A stretch of DNA of 64,000 bases, taken from positions 61,165-125,164 of the forward strand of contig JAZUCL010000021.1 in the NCBI GenBank assembly GCA_045639125.1, in the 5' to 3' direction. The translations under genes were made by a program, and so were the position numbers. The notes under the pieces are model-generated. The model saw only the letters and a list, made by a program, of their open reading frames with translations, had not been told where the DNA came from and did not search any database. Positions 26,845 to 36,093 of this stretch are shown one piece after another. The stretch is from JAZUCL01 sp045639125. Lineage in GTDB: Bacteria; Bacillota; Clostridia; Oscillospirales; QAMX01. Within the stretch, counting starts at the first letter, position 1; every line of letters begins with the position of its first letter.

Positions 26845-28572
26845 ATGAAAAAGTTGATGCTTGGCAACGAGGCAGTTGCTCGTGGTCTGTACGAGGCAGG
26901 CTGTACCTTCGTTTCCAGTTATCCGGGAACACCCAGTACTGAAATTACGGAGTTTGCCGGTACTTATGATGAAATCTATGCAGAATGGGCAACTAATGAA
27001 AAAGTTGCTACTGAGTCTGCTTTTGGTGCTTGCATTGCAGGTGCAAGAAGTTTTTCTGCAATGAAACACGTTGGTATGAATGTTGCTGCTGACCTTCTTT
27101 TTACAGCAGGCTATACAGGCGTAAATGGCGGCTTTATTATGGCTGTTGCCGATGATATGGGTATGCACTCATCTCAAAATGAGCAGGATAGCCGTCACTA
27201 TGCTATTGCCGCAAAAGTTCCCATGCTTGAACCGTCTGACAGTCAGGAATGTCTTGACTTTGTAAAACTTGGATATGACTTGTCTGAAGAATACGATACA
27301 CCTGTACTTCTTCGTCTGTCTACTCGTATTTCCCACTCTCAGAGTGTAGTTACTTTGTCGGAACGTAATGAAGTTCCTCTAAAGGCACATGAAAAAAATC
27401 CTGCAAAGTATGTTATGATGCCGGGTAACGCAAAAAAACGTCACCCCATTGTTGAACAACGTCTTTGTAAGATGACTGAACTTGCAAATACCGATAAAGT
27501 CAATCGTGTTGAAATGGGTGGTACCAAGATTGGTATTATTGCCGCCGGTATTGCTTACCAGTATGCTCGTGAGGCATTTGGTGATAATGCAAGTTATTTG
27601 AAACTTAACATGATAAATCCTTTGCCTACAACTTTAATCTCTGATTTCGCCAAAAAGGTAGATACACTCTATGTTATAGAGGAACTTGACGATATTATTG
27701 AAACTCATGTACGTAAGTTAGGTGTTCCCTGTAAGGGTAAGGAGTTGTTCACACTTCTTGGTGAGTATACTCCTGAAATGATTCGTACCGCTATTCTTGG
27801 TACTCCTGCACCTGATACATTAAAGCCTGAGGAAACTCCTATCCGTCCTCCTGTACTTTGCCCCGGTTGTCCCCACAGAGGACTGTTCTATGTCCTTAAT
27901 AAGTTGAAACTTACCGTATCCGGTGATATTGGTTGTTATACTCTTGGCGCAACACCACCTCTTAATGCAATGGACTCTACTATTGATATGGGTGCATCAG
28001 TTACTATTCTTCACGGCATGAATAAAGTTCGTGGTGAAGAAACTGCACGTAAGAGCGTTGCAGTTATTGGTGACTCTACATTTATGCATTCCGGTATTAC
28101 GGGTCTTGTAAATGTTGTCTATAACAATACTCCGTCTACAATTATTATTGTTGACAACTCAATTACAGGTATGACAGGTCATCAGCAGAACCCAACCACA
28201 GGTAAAAACCTCAAGATGCAGGATGCACCACAAGTTAATTTAGAGGCACTTTGCCGTGCTGTCGGTGTAAATCGTGTTACAGTTGTCGATCCCTATGACC
28301 TTGAAGCAACTGAAAATGCACTTAAGACCGAGTTAGCGGCAGATGAGCCATCTGTAATCATCGCACGCCGTCCATGTGCATTGCTTAAATATGTTAAGCA
28401 TAGTGCTCCTTACAAAGTAGATACTGACAAGTGTAAGAAGTGCCGTGCTTGTATGAAGATTGGATGTCCTGCAATCAGTTTTGTAAACGGCGTTGCAGAG
28501 ATTGACATTTCCCTTTGTAATGGTTGCGGATTGTGCCAAAAACTGTGCAAATTTGGCTGTATTGAAGGCTAA
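26845..28572 (+). CDS. iorA: indolepyruvate ferredoxin oxidoreductase, alpha subunit
   Basis: 575 residues. The N-terminal pyruvate-ferredoxin-oxidoreductase-like domain (LGNEAVARGLYEAG, SSYPGTPSTEI) is followed by the thiamine-diphosphate domain (CPGCPHRG ... DIGCYTLG ... GDSTFMHSGITGLVN) and a C-terminal ferredoxin domain with two CxxCxxC-type clusters (CKKCRACMKIGC and CNGCGLCQKLC). With IorB it oxidises indolepyruvate, phenylpyruvate and similar 2-oxo acids to aryl-CoA and reduces ferredoxin. This oxygen-sensitive enzyme points to an anaerobe. ATG 26845 follows TTGGAGGA. Confidence 0.96.
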   Translation: MKKLMLGNEAVARGLYEAGCTFVSSYPGTPSTEITEFAGTYDEIYAEWATNEKVATESAFGACIAGARSFSAMKHVGMNVAADLLFTAGYTGVNGGFIMAVADDMGMHSSQNEQDSRHYAIAAKVPMLEPSDSQECLDFVKLGYDLSEEYDTPVLLRLSTRISHSQSVVTLSERNEVPLKAHEKNPAKYVMMPGNAKKRHPIVEQRLCKMTELANTDKVNRVEMGGTKIGIIAAGIAYQYAREAFGDNASYLKLNMINPLPTTLISDFAKKVDTLYVIEELDDIIETHVRKLGVPCKGKELFTLLGEYTPEMIRTAILGTPAPDTLKPEETPIRPPVLCPGCPHRGLFYVLNKLKLTVSGDIGCYTLGATPPLNAMDSTIDMGASVTILHGMNKVRGEETARKSVAVIGDSTFMHSGITGLVNVVYNNTPSTIIIVDNSITGMTGHQQNPTTGKNLKMQDAPQVNLEALCRAVGVNRVTVVDPYDLEATENALKTELAADEPSVIIARRPCALLKYVKHSAPYKVDTDKCKKCRACMKIGCPAISFVNGVAEIDISLCNGCGLCQKLCKFGCIEG

Positions 28573-28586
28573 GGGGGATAAAGAAT

Positions 28587-29153
28587 ATGAAAAATATTAT
28601 GATTGTCGGCGTTGGCGGACAGGGTTCTCTTCTTGCCAGCCGTATTCTCGGTACTCTGTTTCTTAACGCAGGTCTTGAGGTAAAACTCAGCGAAGTTCAC
28701 GGCATGGCACAGCGTGGCGGCAGTGTCGTTACTTATGTGCGTGCAGGTGAGCGTGTTGCATCTCCGCTTATTTCAGAGGGTGAAGCAGATGTAATTATCT
28801 CCTTTGAGGAGTTAGAGGCAATGCGTTACCTGTCTTGGCTTAAAAAAGATGGCACGATTGTTGTCAATACTCAGCAGATAAATCCGATGCCTGTACTTAC
28901 AGGTGCTGCAGCATATCCTAAGAATATTGTTGAAACTATCCGTGAAAAGGGTGCTCAAGTAGTTGCATTTGATGCACTTGAGGCGGCACTTAAGGCAGGT
29001 AATACAAAGTCTGCCAACGTAGCACTGCTTGGTGCTGCGGCTAAGGTTATTGGTTACGACAAGGAAGCGTGGATAGAGGCAATGAAGGCAACTATCAATG
29101 CAAAGTTCCTTGATATGAATCTTAAAGCGTTTGATTTAGGATACAATCAGTAA
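28587..29153 (+). CDS. iorB: indolepyruvate ferredoxin oxidoreductase, beta subunit
   Basis: 188 residues, with the N-terminal MIVGVGGQGSLLASRILG and GMAQRGGSV of the gamma-type domain of 2-oxoacid:ferredoxin oxidoreductases. It is the small partner of IorA, 14 bp upstream. The ribosome binding site AAGGGGGA lies at 28571-28578, overlapping the iorA stop codon, which favours coupled translation. Length is standard for IorB. Confidence 0.95.
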   Translation: MKNIMIVGVGGQGSLLASRILGTLFLNAGLEVKLSEVHGMAQRGGSVVTYVRAGERVASPLISEGEADVIISFEELEAMRYLSWLKKDGTIVVNTQQINPMPVLTGAAAYPKNIVETIREKGAQVVAFDALEAALKAGNTKSANVALLGAAAKVIGYDKEAWIEAMKATINAKFLDMNLKAFDLGYNQ

Positions 29154-29186
29154 TAATCCGATACGACTTTATAGGAGGTATGTACG

Positions 29187-29618
29187 ATGCTCGTCAGTCA
29201 GATTTCAGTTTTTGTTGAAAACAAGCAGGGAAGTCTTTCGACAGTAACAGGTATTCTTGCTAATGCAGGAATTGATATTCGTGCTTTTTCCGTAGCAGAT
29301 ACGACGGACTTCGGTATTCTTCGTCTGATTGTCAATGACCCTGACAAAGCACAAGACGTACTGCGTGAAAATGGTATTGCCGTTACAAAAACGTCTGTAC
29401 TTGCAGTAGCACTTAACGACATGCCGGGGGCTATGCATTCTGTACTTGAACTTTTATCCCAACATAACATAAGTATAGAGTACGGATATGCATTCATTTC
29501 TCGACGTAAGGAAACTGCCTATGTACTTGTACGTGTCAATGAAATTGAACGTGCGGCAGAAATTCTTAAAAATAACGGCATGACTCTTGCATCTGCCGAT
29601 GAGGTGTATGCACTTTAA
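29187..29618 (+). CDS. tandem ACT-domain protein
   Basis: 143 residues built of two ACT domains: QISVFVENKQGSLSTVTGIL at the start and AVALNDMPGAMHSVLELL midway. Such double-ACT proteins commonly accompany iorAB-paaK clusters and are thought to sense amino acids; the ligand here is probably aromatic (inference). ATG 29187 follows TAGGAGGT. Its stop overlaps the next start by one base (TAATG). Confidence 0.9.
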   Translation: MLVSQISVFVENKQGSLSTVTGILANAGIDIRAFSVADTTDFGILRLIVNDPDKAQDVLRENGIAVTKTSVLAVALNDMPGAMHSVLELLSQHNISIEYGYAFISRRKETAYVLVRVNEIERAAEILKNNGMTLASADEVYAL

Positions 29619-30868
29619 TGAAAACACTTAATATTAAAGAATCGACTCTTGCTCTCGGTGAAATTGTCGAGAGCAAGGTCAAACCATACTTTGAACGAAT
29701 TGACAAAATTGCATTTATAAACAGCCAGAAAGTGTTGGCGGCATTTCAAGAACATCGTGTCAGTGACGGACATTTTGCAGGTACGACAGGCTACGGCTAT
29801 GATGACCGTGGCAGAGATACGTTGGAGGAAATATACGCCCAAGTGTTTGATGCAGAAGATGCACTTGTGCGTATTGGTTTTGTAAATGGTACTCATGCAA
29901 TACAAACGGCACTTTACGGAGCGTTAAAGCCGGGGGACACACTGCTTTGTGCAACTGGCTTGCCTTACGATACACTAATTGGTGCAATCGGTATCTATGA
30001 AAAAGCACCTAATTCTTTGGCGGAATATGGTGTTACAACTAAAGTAGTTGAGATGGTAGATGGTAAAGTTGATTTGTCTGCCGTTTTAGATAAGTGTAAA
30101 ACAGAAAAAATATCTACCGTATTTATTCAACGCTCAAAGGGATATGCCGATAGAGTAACCCTTTCTTGTGAGGAAATAGGGGAGATTATTGCGGCAGTTA
30201 AGACGGTAGATGAGAATATTCGTGTTGTAGTAGACAACTGCTACGGAGAATTTACTCAAACTGTCGAGCCAACATCAGTTGGTGCAGACTTAATAGCCGG
30301 CTCACTTATTAAAAATCCGGGTGGTGGTCTTGCGTCAACAGGCGGATATATTGCAGGTAAAAGAGAATGTATAGAACGTGCGGCAAGCCGCATGACAGTT
30401 CCCGGTATTGGAAGAGAATGTGGCAGTACAATGGGACAAAACCGTTCTCTTTATCAGGGCTTTTTTATGGCCCCCCATATTACGGCACAGGCACTTAAAA
30501 CTGCCGTTTTCTGTTCACAGATGATGCAGGAATTGGGTTATATAGTAAATCCGTTGCCACATGAGCCACGTTACGATATTATTCAGACTGTCTGCTTTGG
30601 TAAGCCTGAACCTATATTGCGGTTTTGCCGTGGTATTCAGGCAGGTGCACCTGTAGATTCTTACGTTACACCTGAGCCGTGGGCAATGCCCGGTTACGAT
30701 TGTGACGTTGTTATGGCGGCAGGAGCGTTCGTACAAGGTTCGTCTATTGAACTGTCTGCTGATGCCCCTATGCGTGAACCGTACATTGTGTATATGCAAG
30801 GCGGATTAACCTATGAGTCAGGCAAACTTGGAATTTTGCTTGCCGCTGACCATTTAACTTCCGAATAA
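29618..30868 (+). CDS. PLP-dependent methionine gamma-lyase/aluminium-resistance family protein
   Basis: 416 residues. Blocks such as GYGYDDRGRDTLEEIYAQVF, RIGFVNGTHAIQTALYG and SLIKNPGGGLASTGGYIAG match a family of fold-type I PLP enzymes called aluminium-resistance or methionine gamma-lyase family proteins. The lysine in SLIKNPGGG is the probable PLP lysine. Substrate is not established; cleavage of a sulfur amino acid is the family guess. One-base overlap with the ACT gene puts it in the same operon. Confidence 0.85.
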   Translation: MKTLNIKESTLALGEIVESKVKPYFERIDKIAFINSQKVLAAFQEHRVSDGHFAGTTGYGYDDRGRDTLEEIYAQVFDAEDALVRIGFVNGTHAIQTALYGALKPGDTLLCATGLPYDTLIGAIGIYEKAPNSLAEYGVTTKVVEMVDGKVDLSAVLDKCKTEKISTVFIQRSKGYADRVTLSCEEIGEIIAAVKTVDENIRVVVDNCYGEFTQTVEPTSVGADLIAGSLIKNPGGGLASTGGYIAGKRECIERAASRMTVPGIGRECGSTMGQNRSLYQGFFMAPHITAQALKTAVFCSQMMQELGYIVNPLPHEPRYDIIQTVCFGKPEPILRFCRGIQAGAPVDSYVTPEPWAMPGYDCDVVMAAGAFVQGSSIELSADAPMREPYIVYMQGGLTYESGKLGILLAADHLTSE

Positions 30869-30890
30869 TATAGTTTAGGAGATATAAGAT

Positions 30891-32558
30891 ATGCTTAAAG
30901 ATATCGAAATAGCACAGGCGGCGATACCTCAGCACATCGGTACTGTTGCAAAAAAACTTGGTATTTTTGAAGATGAACTTGAATACTACGGAAAATATAA
31001 GGCTAAACTGTCCGATTCACTTTGGGAGCGTGTTCGTGATAATAAAGACGGAAAACTTATTCTTGTAACTGCAATTAACCCAACGCCTGCAGGTGAGGGA
31101 AAGACGACAACAACAGTTGGTCTTGGACAGGCAATGGCAAAAATCGGTAAGAATGCCGTAATTGCGTTGCGTGAGCCATCACTTGGCCCTGTATTTGGTG
31201 TAAAGGGCGGTGCGGCAGGTGGCGGATACGCACAGGTTATTCCAATGGAGGATATAAACCTGCATTTTACAGGTGATATGCACGCTATTACATCGGCAAA
31301 CAATTTGCTGTGTGCGATGATTGACAACCATATCCAACAGGGCAATATTCTTGGTATTGACCCTCGCCGTATTATTTTTAAGCGAGTTATGGATATGAAT
31401 GACCGTGCTCTGCGTCATACTTTCATCGGTATTGGCGGTAAAGCGAATGGCGTTCCTCGTGAGGACGGATTCATGATTACCGTTGCAAGTGAGGTTATGG
31501 CAATACTTTGCCTTGCAGACGATTTACAAGATTTGAAAAATCGTCTTGGTGATATACTTATAGGCTACACTTACGACAATAAGCCGATATTTGCCCGTGA
31601 TTTACAGGCAAATGGTGCAATGGCGGCTCTTTTGAAGGACGCTATTAAGCCAAATATTGTACAAACCCTCGAGGGTACACCGTGTCTTATGCATGGTGGT
31701 CCTTTTGCCAATATTGCACATGGCTGTAACTCTGTTCGTGCAACAAAGACAGCACTCAAACTTGCCGACTACGTTATTACTGAGGCTGGATTTGGTGCGG
31801 ATCTTGGTGCAGAGAAGTTCTTTGACATCAAGTGTCGTAAGGCAGGGCTTACTCCGTCTTGTGTTGTACTTGTTGCAACAGTTCGTGCTCTTAAGTATAA
31901 CGGCGGTGTAGAGAAAGACGCACTTAAAGAAGAGAATCTTGAGGCTCTTCGTCAAGGCTGTGTAAACCTTGAAAAGCATATTGAAAATTTGAAATCGTTT
32001 GGTGTGCCTGTTGTTGTGGCTGTTAACCGCTTCCACACAGATACTCAGGCTGAACTTGATATTATTTCCAAAGTCTGTGCTGACTGTGGTACAGATATGG
32101 AACTTAGCGAAGTGTTTGCAAATGGTGGCGAGGGCGGTATAAACCTTGCTAAGAAGGTGTGTACTATTGCAGACAGCGACAGCGATTTTCGTATGCTTTA
32201 TGAGGAAGAGTTACCCTTAAAGAAAAAAATTGAAACGATTGCTGTCAATATATATGGTGCGGCAAAGGTCTCCTTTAGTGACGACGCTTCAAAGGAACTT
32301 CGCCGTTATGAGAAAATGGGATATGGAAATCTTCCTGTATGTATGGCAAAAACTCAGTACTCTTTGTCGGATAAGGCAGATTTACTTGGCAGACCGACAG
32401 GATTTACCTTGCAGGTAAAGTCAGTACGTCTTGCATCAGGTGCTGGTTTTGTAGTGGTACAGACGGGAGATATTATGACAATGCCCGGATTGCCTAAAGT
32501 ACCGGCTGCTGTCAATATAGACGTAGACGCAAACGGTAAGATTGACGGATTGTTCTAA
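30891..32558 (+). CDS. fhs: formate-tetrahydrofolate ligase
   Basis: 555 residues, full length. The ATP-binding loop NPTPAGEGKTTTTVGLGQA is near residue 65, followed by EPSLGPVFGVKGGAAGGGYAQV and the C-terminal GDIMTMPGLPKVPAA, all diagnostic. It makes 10-formyl-THF from formate with ATP, feeding purine synthesis, the methyl branch of acetogenesis or glycine metabolism. It lies 22 bp after the PLP lyase with ribosome binding site AGGAGA, apparently the same transcript. I see no THF riboswitch. Confidence 0.97.
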   Translation: MLKDIEIAQAAIPQHIGTVAKKLGIFEDELEYYGKYKAKLSDSLWERVRDNKDGKLILVTAINPTPAGEGKTTTTVGLGQAMAKIGKNAVIALREPSLGPVFGVKGGAAGGGYAQVIPMEDINLHFTGDMHAITSANNLLCAMIDNHIQQGNILGIDPRRIIFKRVMDMNDRALRHTFIGIGGKANGVPREDGFMITVASEVMAILCLADDLQDLKNRLGDILIGYTYDNKPIFARDLQANGAMAALLKDAIKPNIVQTLEGTPCLMHGGPFANIAHGCNSVRATKTALKLADYVITEAGFGADLGAEKFFDIKCRKAGLTPSCVVLVATVRALKYNGGVEKDALKEENLEALRQGCVNLEKHIENLKSFGVPVVVAVNRFHTDTQAELDIISKVCADCGTDMELSEVFANGGEGGINLAKKVCTIADSDSDFRMLYEEELPLKKKIETIAVNIYGAAKVSFSDDASKELRRYEKMGYGNLPVCMAKTQYSLSDKADLLGRPTGFTLQVKSVRLASGAGFVVVQTGDIMTMPGLPKVPAAVNIDVDANGKIDGLF

Positions 32559-32573
32559 GTAGCGGAGTAAAGT

Positions 32574-32993
32574 ATGGTTATTGTATCAAATAGTGTTGCA
32601 GAAACAGAAGTACTTGGAGAACGCTTAGGAAAAGTTGTACGTCCTAATATGATTATCGCCATGAGTGGCGATTTAGGTGCAGGAAAGACAGCCTTCGTTC
32701 GTGGCCTTGCTAAAGGTATGGGATTAAAGGCACGTGTTACAAGTCCAACATTTTCCATTGTAAATGAATATCTTGGTGCACTACCATTATATCACTTTGA
32801 TATGTACCGCTTAACCTCTGAAGAGGATTTGTTCGATATTGGCTGGGAGGATTATATCCGCAAGGGTGGAGTTTGCGTAGTTGAATGGTCAGAACGTGTT
32901 AGTGGTGCTATTGACGATAACGCAATCCGCTTGGATATTCGCCGCATTGATGACAATACTCGTCAAATTGAAATATGTGGTATTGATTTTTAA
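32574..32993 (+). CDS. tsaE: tRNA threonylcarbamoyladenosine ATPase TsaE
   Basis: 139 residues with the P-loop GDLGAGKT (32-39), the TsaE signature SPTFSIVNEY and the later YHFDMYRL and VVEWSERV. It is the ATPase that resets the TsaB-TsaD complex in synthesis of t6A37 on ANN-reading tRNAs. ATG 32574 follows GCGGAG. tsaB follows directly, but tsaD is not in this window. Confidence 0.95.
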   Translation: MVIVSNSVAETEVLGERLGKVVRPNMIIAMSGDLGAGKTAFVRGLAKGMGLKARVTSPTFSIVNEYLGALPLYHFDMYRLTSEEDLFDIGWEDYIRKGGVCVVEWSERVSGAIDDNAIRLDIRRIDDNTRQIEICGIDF

Positions 32994-33008
32994 GGAGGCA
33001 TAATTGCC

Positions 33009-33710
33009 GTGATAATTTTGGCGATGGAAAGTGCCGCTACAGCGGCATCAGCCGTCTTAATTAAAGATGATACACTTATTGCAAGTGCTTACCAAAGAAG
33101 TGGATTGACTCACAGTACAACGCTTCTGCCAATGGTAGAGGATATGCTTAATAATTGTGGTCACAACTTGTCAGAGGTCGATTTAATTGCTGTAAGTGAA
33201 GGGCCAGGCTCATTTACTGGACTTAGAATAGGTGTTGCAACGGCAAAAGGTCTTGCCTATGGCTTAGATAAGCCATGTATTGGTGTATCGACTATTGAGG
33301 CAATGGCGTATGGGTTGCCATATACATCAGGTGTAGTATGCGTTTGTATGGACGCACGTGTTGGGCAGGTATATAACGGACTTTTTCGCTTGTCAGACGG
33401 AAATATCCAGCGACTTTGTGATGACAGAGCCATTTCCCTTGACCAACTAAAGACAGAACTTGCGACATTTGATGAGATAATATATCTTGTGGGTGATGGT
33501 GCAACTATGAGTCATAGTTTTTTGGAACACTCAAAAACTGTTGTTGTGCCTGAAAATCTTATGTATCAAAATGCATACGGAGTAGCACAACTTGCAAAAC
33601 GTCTGTATTCGTGTGATATAAACTACGATGCATCGTTACTTGTACCAAAGTATCTCAGACTGCCACAGGCAGAGCGGGAAAGACTACAAAAATTAAAGGA
33701 AAAGGCGTGA
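33009..33710 (+). CDS. tsaB: tRNA threonylcarbamoyladenosine protein TsaB
   Basis: 233 residues of the ASKHA fold: ILAMESAATAASAVL at the start, HSTTLLPMVEDML, and the family hallmark SEGPGSFTGLRIGVATAKGLA. It is the scaffold partner of TsaD in t6A formation. Start is GTG 33009 behind TAAGGAGG at 32991-32998. It runs into rpiB with 3 bp between them. Confidence 0.94.
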   Translation: MIILAMESAATAASAVLIKDDTLIASAYQRSGLTHSTTLLPMVEDMLNNCGHNLSEVDLIAVSEGPGSFTGLRIGVATAKGLAYGLDKPCIGVSTIEAMAYGLPYTSGVVCVCMDARVGQVYNGLFRLSDGNIQRLCDDRAISLDQLKTELATFDEIIYLVGDGATMSHSFLEHSKTVVVPENLMYQNAYGVAQLAKRLYSCDINYDASLLVPKYLRLPQAERERLQKLKEKA

Positions 33711-33713
33711 ATT

Positions 33714-34169
33714 ATGATGAAAATTGCAATCGGTTCAGACCATGGCGGAATTGAAATGAAGAAGGTACTTATAGAGTATCTTACAGAGAAAAATTATGAA
33801 CTATACGATATTGGTATATATGACACTCTTGACCCGGAAAAATGTCACTATCCGTTAATTGCGGAAAAAATGGGTAAGACTATAGCGTCAGGTGAATGTA
33901 ACCGTGGTATTTTGATTTGCGGTACAGGTATTGGCATTTCAATCGCCGCAAACAAGATGAAAGGTATTCGTGCTGCCCATGTTGGCTGCGAATTTGATGC
34001 TAAGTATACACGCCTGCACAACGACGCAAATGTGCTTTGTCTTGGCGGCCGTACTCTTGGTGATGGTGTTGCTTGTGAAATTGCTGAAGTGTTTTTGACC
34101 ACCCCGTTTTCAGGCGGTGAAAGACATCAAAAGCGTATAGATATGATTACTGCACTGGAAAATAAATAG
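33714..34169 (+). CDS. rpiB: ribose-5-phosphate isomerase B
   Basis: 151 residues, MKIAIGSDHGGIEMK at the start and ICGTGIGISIAANKMKGIRAA with the catalytic cysteine; length fits RpiB. It interconverts ribose-5-phosphate and ribulose-5-phosphate, a source of PRPP for the neighbouring upp. ATG 33714 is used; the second ATG (33717) is equally possible. Confidence 0.94.
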   Translation: MMKIAIGSDHGGIEMKKVLIEYLTEKNYELYDIGIYDTLDPEKCHYPLIAEKMGKTIASGECNRGILICGTGIGISIAANKMKGIRAAHVGCEFDAKYTRLHNDANVLCLGGRTLGDGVACEIAEVFLTTPFSGGERHQKRIDMITALENK

Positions 34170-34180
34170 GGGGATATACA

Positions 34181-34810
34181 ATGGATAAGTTTCATATTGT
34201 CAACCACCCGCTCATTACTCATAAACTATCTATTCTTCGTGACAAGAATACAGGTGCAAAAGAGTTTCGTGAGGTTACACGAGAGTTGTCAACTCTTATG
34301 ACATTTGAGGCGACTCGTGACCTTGAAATGCAAGATGTTGCAATTCGCACACCATTAGGTGAAACTTTTGGTCGTGAGTTGGCAGGAAAGAAACTTGCCC
34401 TCATTGCTGTACTTCGTGCCGGTGTTACTATGGCAGACGGTATTGCTGCGTTAATTCCTGCTGCAAAGGAAGGACATATCGGTATATATCGTGATCCTGA
34501 AACCATGTCACCTGTTGAATACTACTGTAAGTTGCCATACGATATTGCACAGCGTGATGTAATCATTCTTGATCCGATGATTGCAACAGGAGGTAGTGCA
34601 TCTGCTGCCGTTCAGTTTGTAAAAAACTATGGTGCGGTGAATATTAAATTCGTTTCATTGATTGCGTCACCTGAAGGACTTGAAATACTCCATCGTGACC
34701 ACCCTGATATTCAAGTATACTGTGCTGCTGTTGATGCCAAACTTGATGAATACGGATTCATTTCACCCGGACTTGGTGATTTTGGTGACCGTGTATACGG
34801 CACAAGATAG
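34181..34810 (+). CDS. upp: uracil phosphoribosyltransferase
   Basis: 209 residues: NHPLITHKLSILRDKNTG at the start, LAVLRAG-like block IAVLRAGVTMADG, the PRPP loop LDPMIATGGSASAAV and the uracil-binding DEYGFISPGLGDFGDRVYGT. It converts uracil and PRPP to UMP (salvage). ATG 34181 follows TAGGGGGAT. Last gene of the run that began at paaK; a terminator follows. Confidence 0.96.
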   Translation: MDKFHIVNHPLITHKLSILRDKNTGAKEFREVTRELSTLMTFEATRDLEMQDVAIRTPLGETFGRELAGKKLALIAVLRAGVTMADGIAALIPAAKEGHIGIYRDPETMSPVEYYCKLPYDIAQRDVIILDPMIATGGSASAAVQFVKNYGAVNIKFVSLIASPEGLEILHRDHPDIQVYCAAVDAKLDEYGFISPGLGDFGDRVYGTR

Positions 34811-34823
34811 TAGAATATAAATT

Positions 34824-34858
34824 TAGCCGACAGAACAATCTTATCTGTCGGCTATTTT
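34824..34858 (+). terminator. Rho-independent terminator after upp
   Basis: Perfect 11-bp stem TAGCCGACAGA/TCTGTCGGCTA (34824-34834/34844-34854), then TTTT. Confidence 0.9.
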
Positions 34859-34907
34859 CGAATTTTAATTTAGTTAATCAGATTTACATAATTTTACATA
34901 TATGGTG

Positions 34908-34936
34908 TTTATTTTTACGGTGTTTTGGAGTATAAT
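34908..34936 (+). promoter_or_regulatory. promoter of the thioesterase gene
   Basis: TTTATT (34908-34913), 17-bp spacer, TATAAT (34931-34936), 31 bp before the start codon. Confidence 0.6.
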
Positions 34937-34966
34937 GAATAAATAGTTTTTGTCGGAGTGATACAA

Positions 34967-35701
34967 ATGGAGAAAATATATAAACAGACTTTTTTAATCG
35001 ACAGTACCCAGACTGATATTGCAGGCAATATTAAGCCATCACAACTTCTTGCACGTATGCAGGACACGGCAGGCAATCATTCTGTAATTCTTGGTAATGG
35101 CAGAGAAATACTTATGGAGCAGCACAATGCCTTTTGGATGCTTGTAAGAGTTCAGTATCACCTGTCAAGACCCGTTTGTGCCGGTGAATTATTGACTGTT
35201 GAAACGTGGGCAAGAAATATAAAAGGTGCGATTATCAATCGTGATTTTGCATTTTTTGTCGGTGATGAGTGTGTCGGTGATGCACAAAGTGGTTGGATTA
35301 CGGCAGACTATGAAACGAGAAAAATCCTTAGACCTGCAAGTGTCGGTATTACTAACGATTTCCTTTACGGTGAACGTGGAGAGGTAATTGAAATTTCAAA
35401 TCTTCATATTCCGCAAAATCTTTCCTTTTCTCACGATAGACGTGTAGAGTTAAGTGATCTTGATGTTAATTGCCATTTGAATAATACAAAGTATGGAGAT
35501 ATAGTGCTTGATGCATTGTCGGCAGAAGAGTTAAAGAACTTATTTGTTTCACATTTTCGTCTTAATTTTGTAAAGGAGTGTCTGCTTCACGAAACGATAC
35601 ACGTTTCCAGTGTTAGAGATACAAATTCAATTTACGTATGCGGTGACAAAGACGGTGGAAGATGTTTTGAATCGGAAATTAAGTTGAGTCAGCAAGCCTG
35701 A
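34967..35701 (+). CDS. acyl-ACP thioesterase-like hot-dog protein
   Basis: 244 residues made of two hot-dog units, as in bacterial acyl-ACP thioesterases: the first contains IDSTQTDIAGNIKPSQLL and FWMLVRVQYHL, the second the motif DLDVNCHLNNTKYGD, with the N-x-H-x-N arrangement of the catalytic residues. It releases fatty acids from acyl carrier protein. ATG 34967 is preferred to GTG 34958 because CGGAG at 34954-34958 overlaps the latter. Confidence 0.85.
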   Translation: MEKIYKQTFLIDSTQTDIAGNIKPSQLLARMQDTAGNHSVILGNGREILMEQHNAFWMLVRVQYHLSRPVCAGELLTVETWARNIKGAIINRDFAFFVGDECVGDAQSGWITADYETRKILRPASVGITNDFLYGERGEVIEISNLHIPQNLSFSHDRRVELSDLDVNCHLNNTKYGDIVLDALSAEELKNLFVSHFRLNFVKECLLHETIHVSSVRDTNSIYVCGDKDGGRCFESEIKLSQQA

Positions 35702-35720
35702 TTATAAAGGGGTAAAGAAT

Positions 35721-36071
35721 ATGAACATACAGATTTTTGGAAAATCCAAGTGCTTTGATACAAAAAAAGCAGAGAGATATTTTAAGGAACGTAGAATTAA
35801 ATATCAAATGGTTGATATTCTCCGTTACGGCTTGTCAGAGGGCGAGTATCAAAGTGTAAAGAAAGCTGTGGGAGGGTATAAAGAATTACTTGACTGTGAC
35901 AGCCGAGCATACGAGCAGGAGCATATTGCGTATTTGGCATACGAGCAAGATATAGAGGACAAATTTTTTGAAAACCCCGCACTGTTTAAGACTCCAATTG
36001 TAAGAAACGGTAAACAGGCAACGGTAGGTTATTGCCCTGAAGTTTGGAAAGAATGGGAAAAGCAGGGGTAA
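35721..36071 (+). CDS. ArsC/Spx-family thioredoxin-fold protein
   Basis: 116 residues. It has the ArsC-like start IQIFGKSKCFDTKKAERYFKER, with a single cysteine (C11) and a lysine after it, and the cis-proline-like KTPIVRNGK. ArsC family members reduce arsenate or act as redox regulators, but no arsenic genes are adjacent and the second catalytic cysteine of thioredoxin-coupled ArsC is not apparent. The role is open. RBS AAAGGGGT. Confidence 0.82.
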   Translation: MNIQIFGKSKCFDTKKAERYFKERRIKYQMVDILRYGLSEGEYQSVKKAVGGYKELLDCDSRAYEQEHIAYLAYEQDIEDKFFENPALFKTPIVRNGKQATVGYCPEVWKEWEKQG

Positions 36072-36093
36072 GTTTTTAATAAAGGAGAAACAG

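Noticed and set aside
30869..30890. THF riboswitch before fhs
   Set aside because: Only 22 bp separate fhs from the upstream gene; no room for the element.
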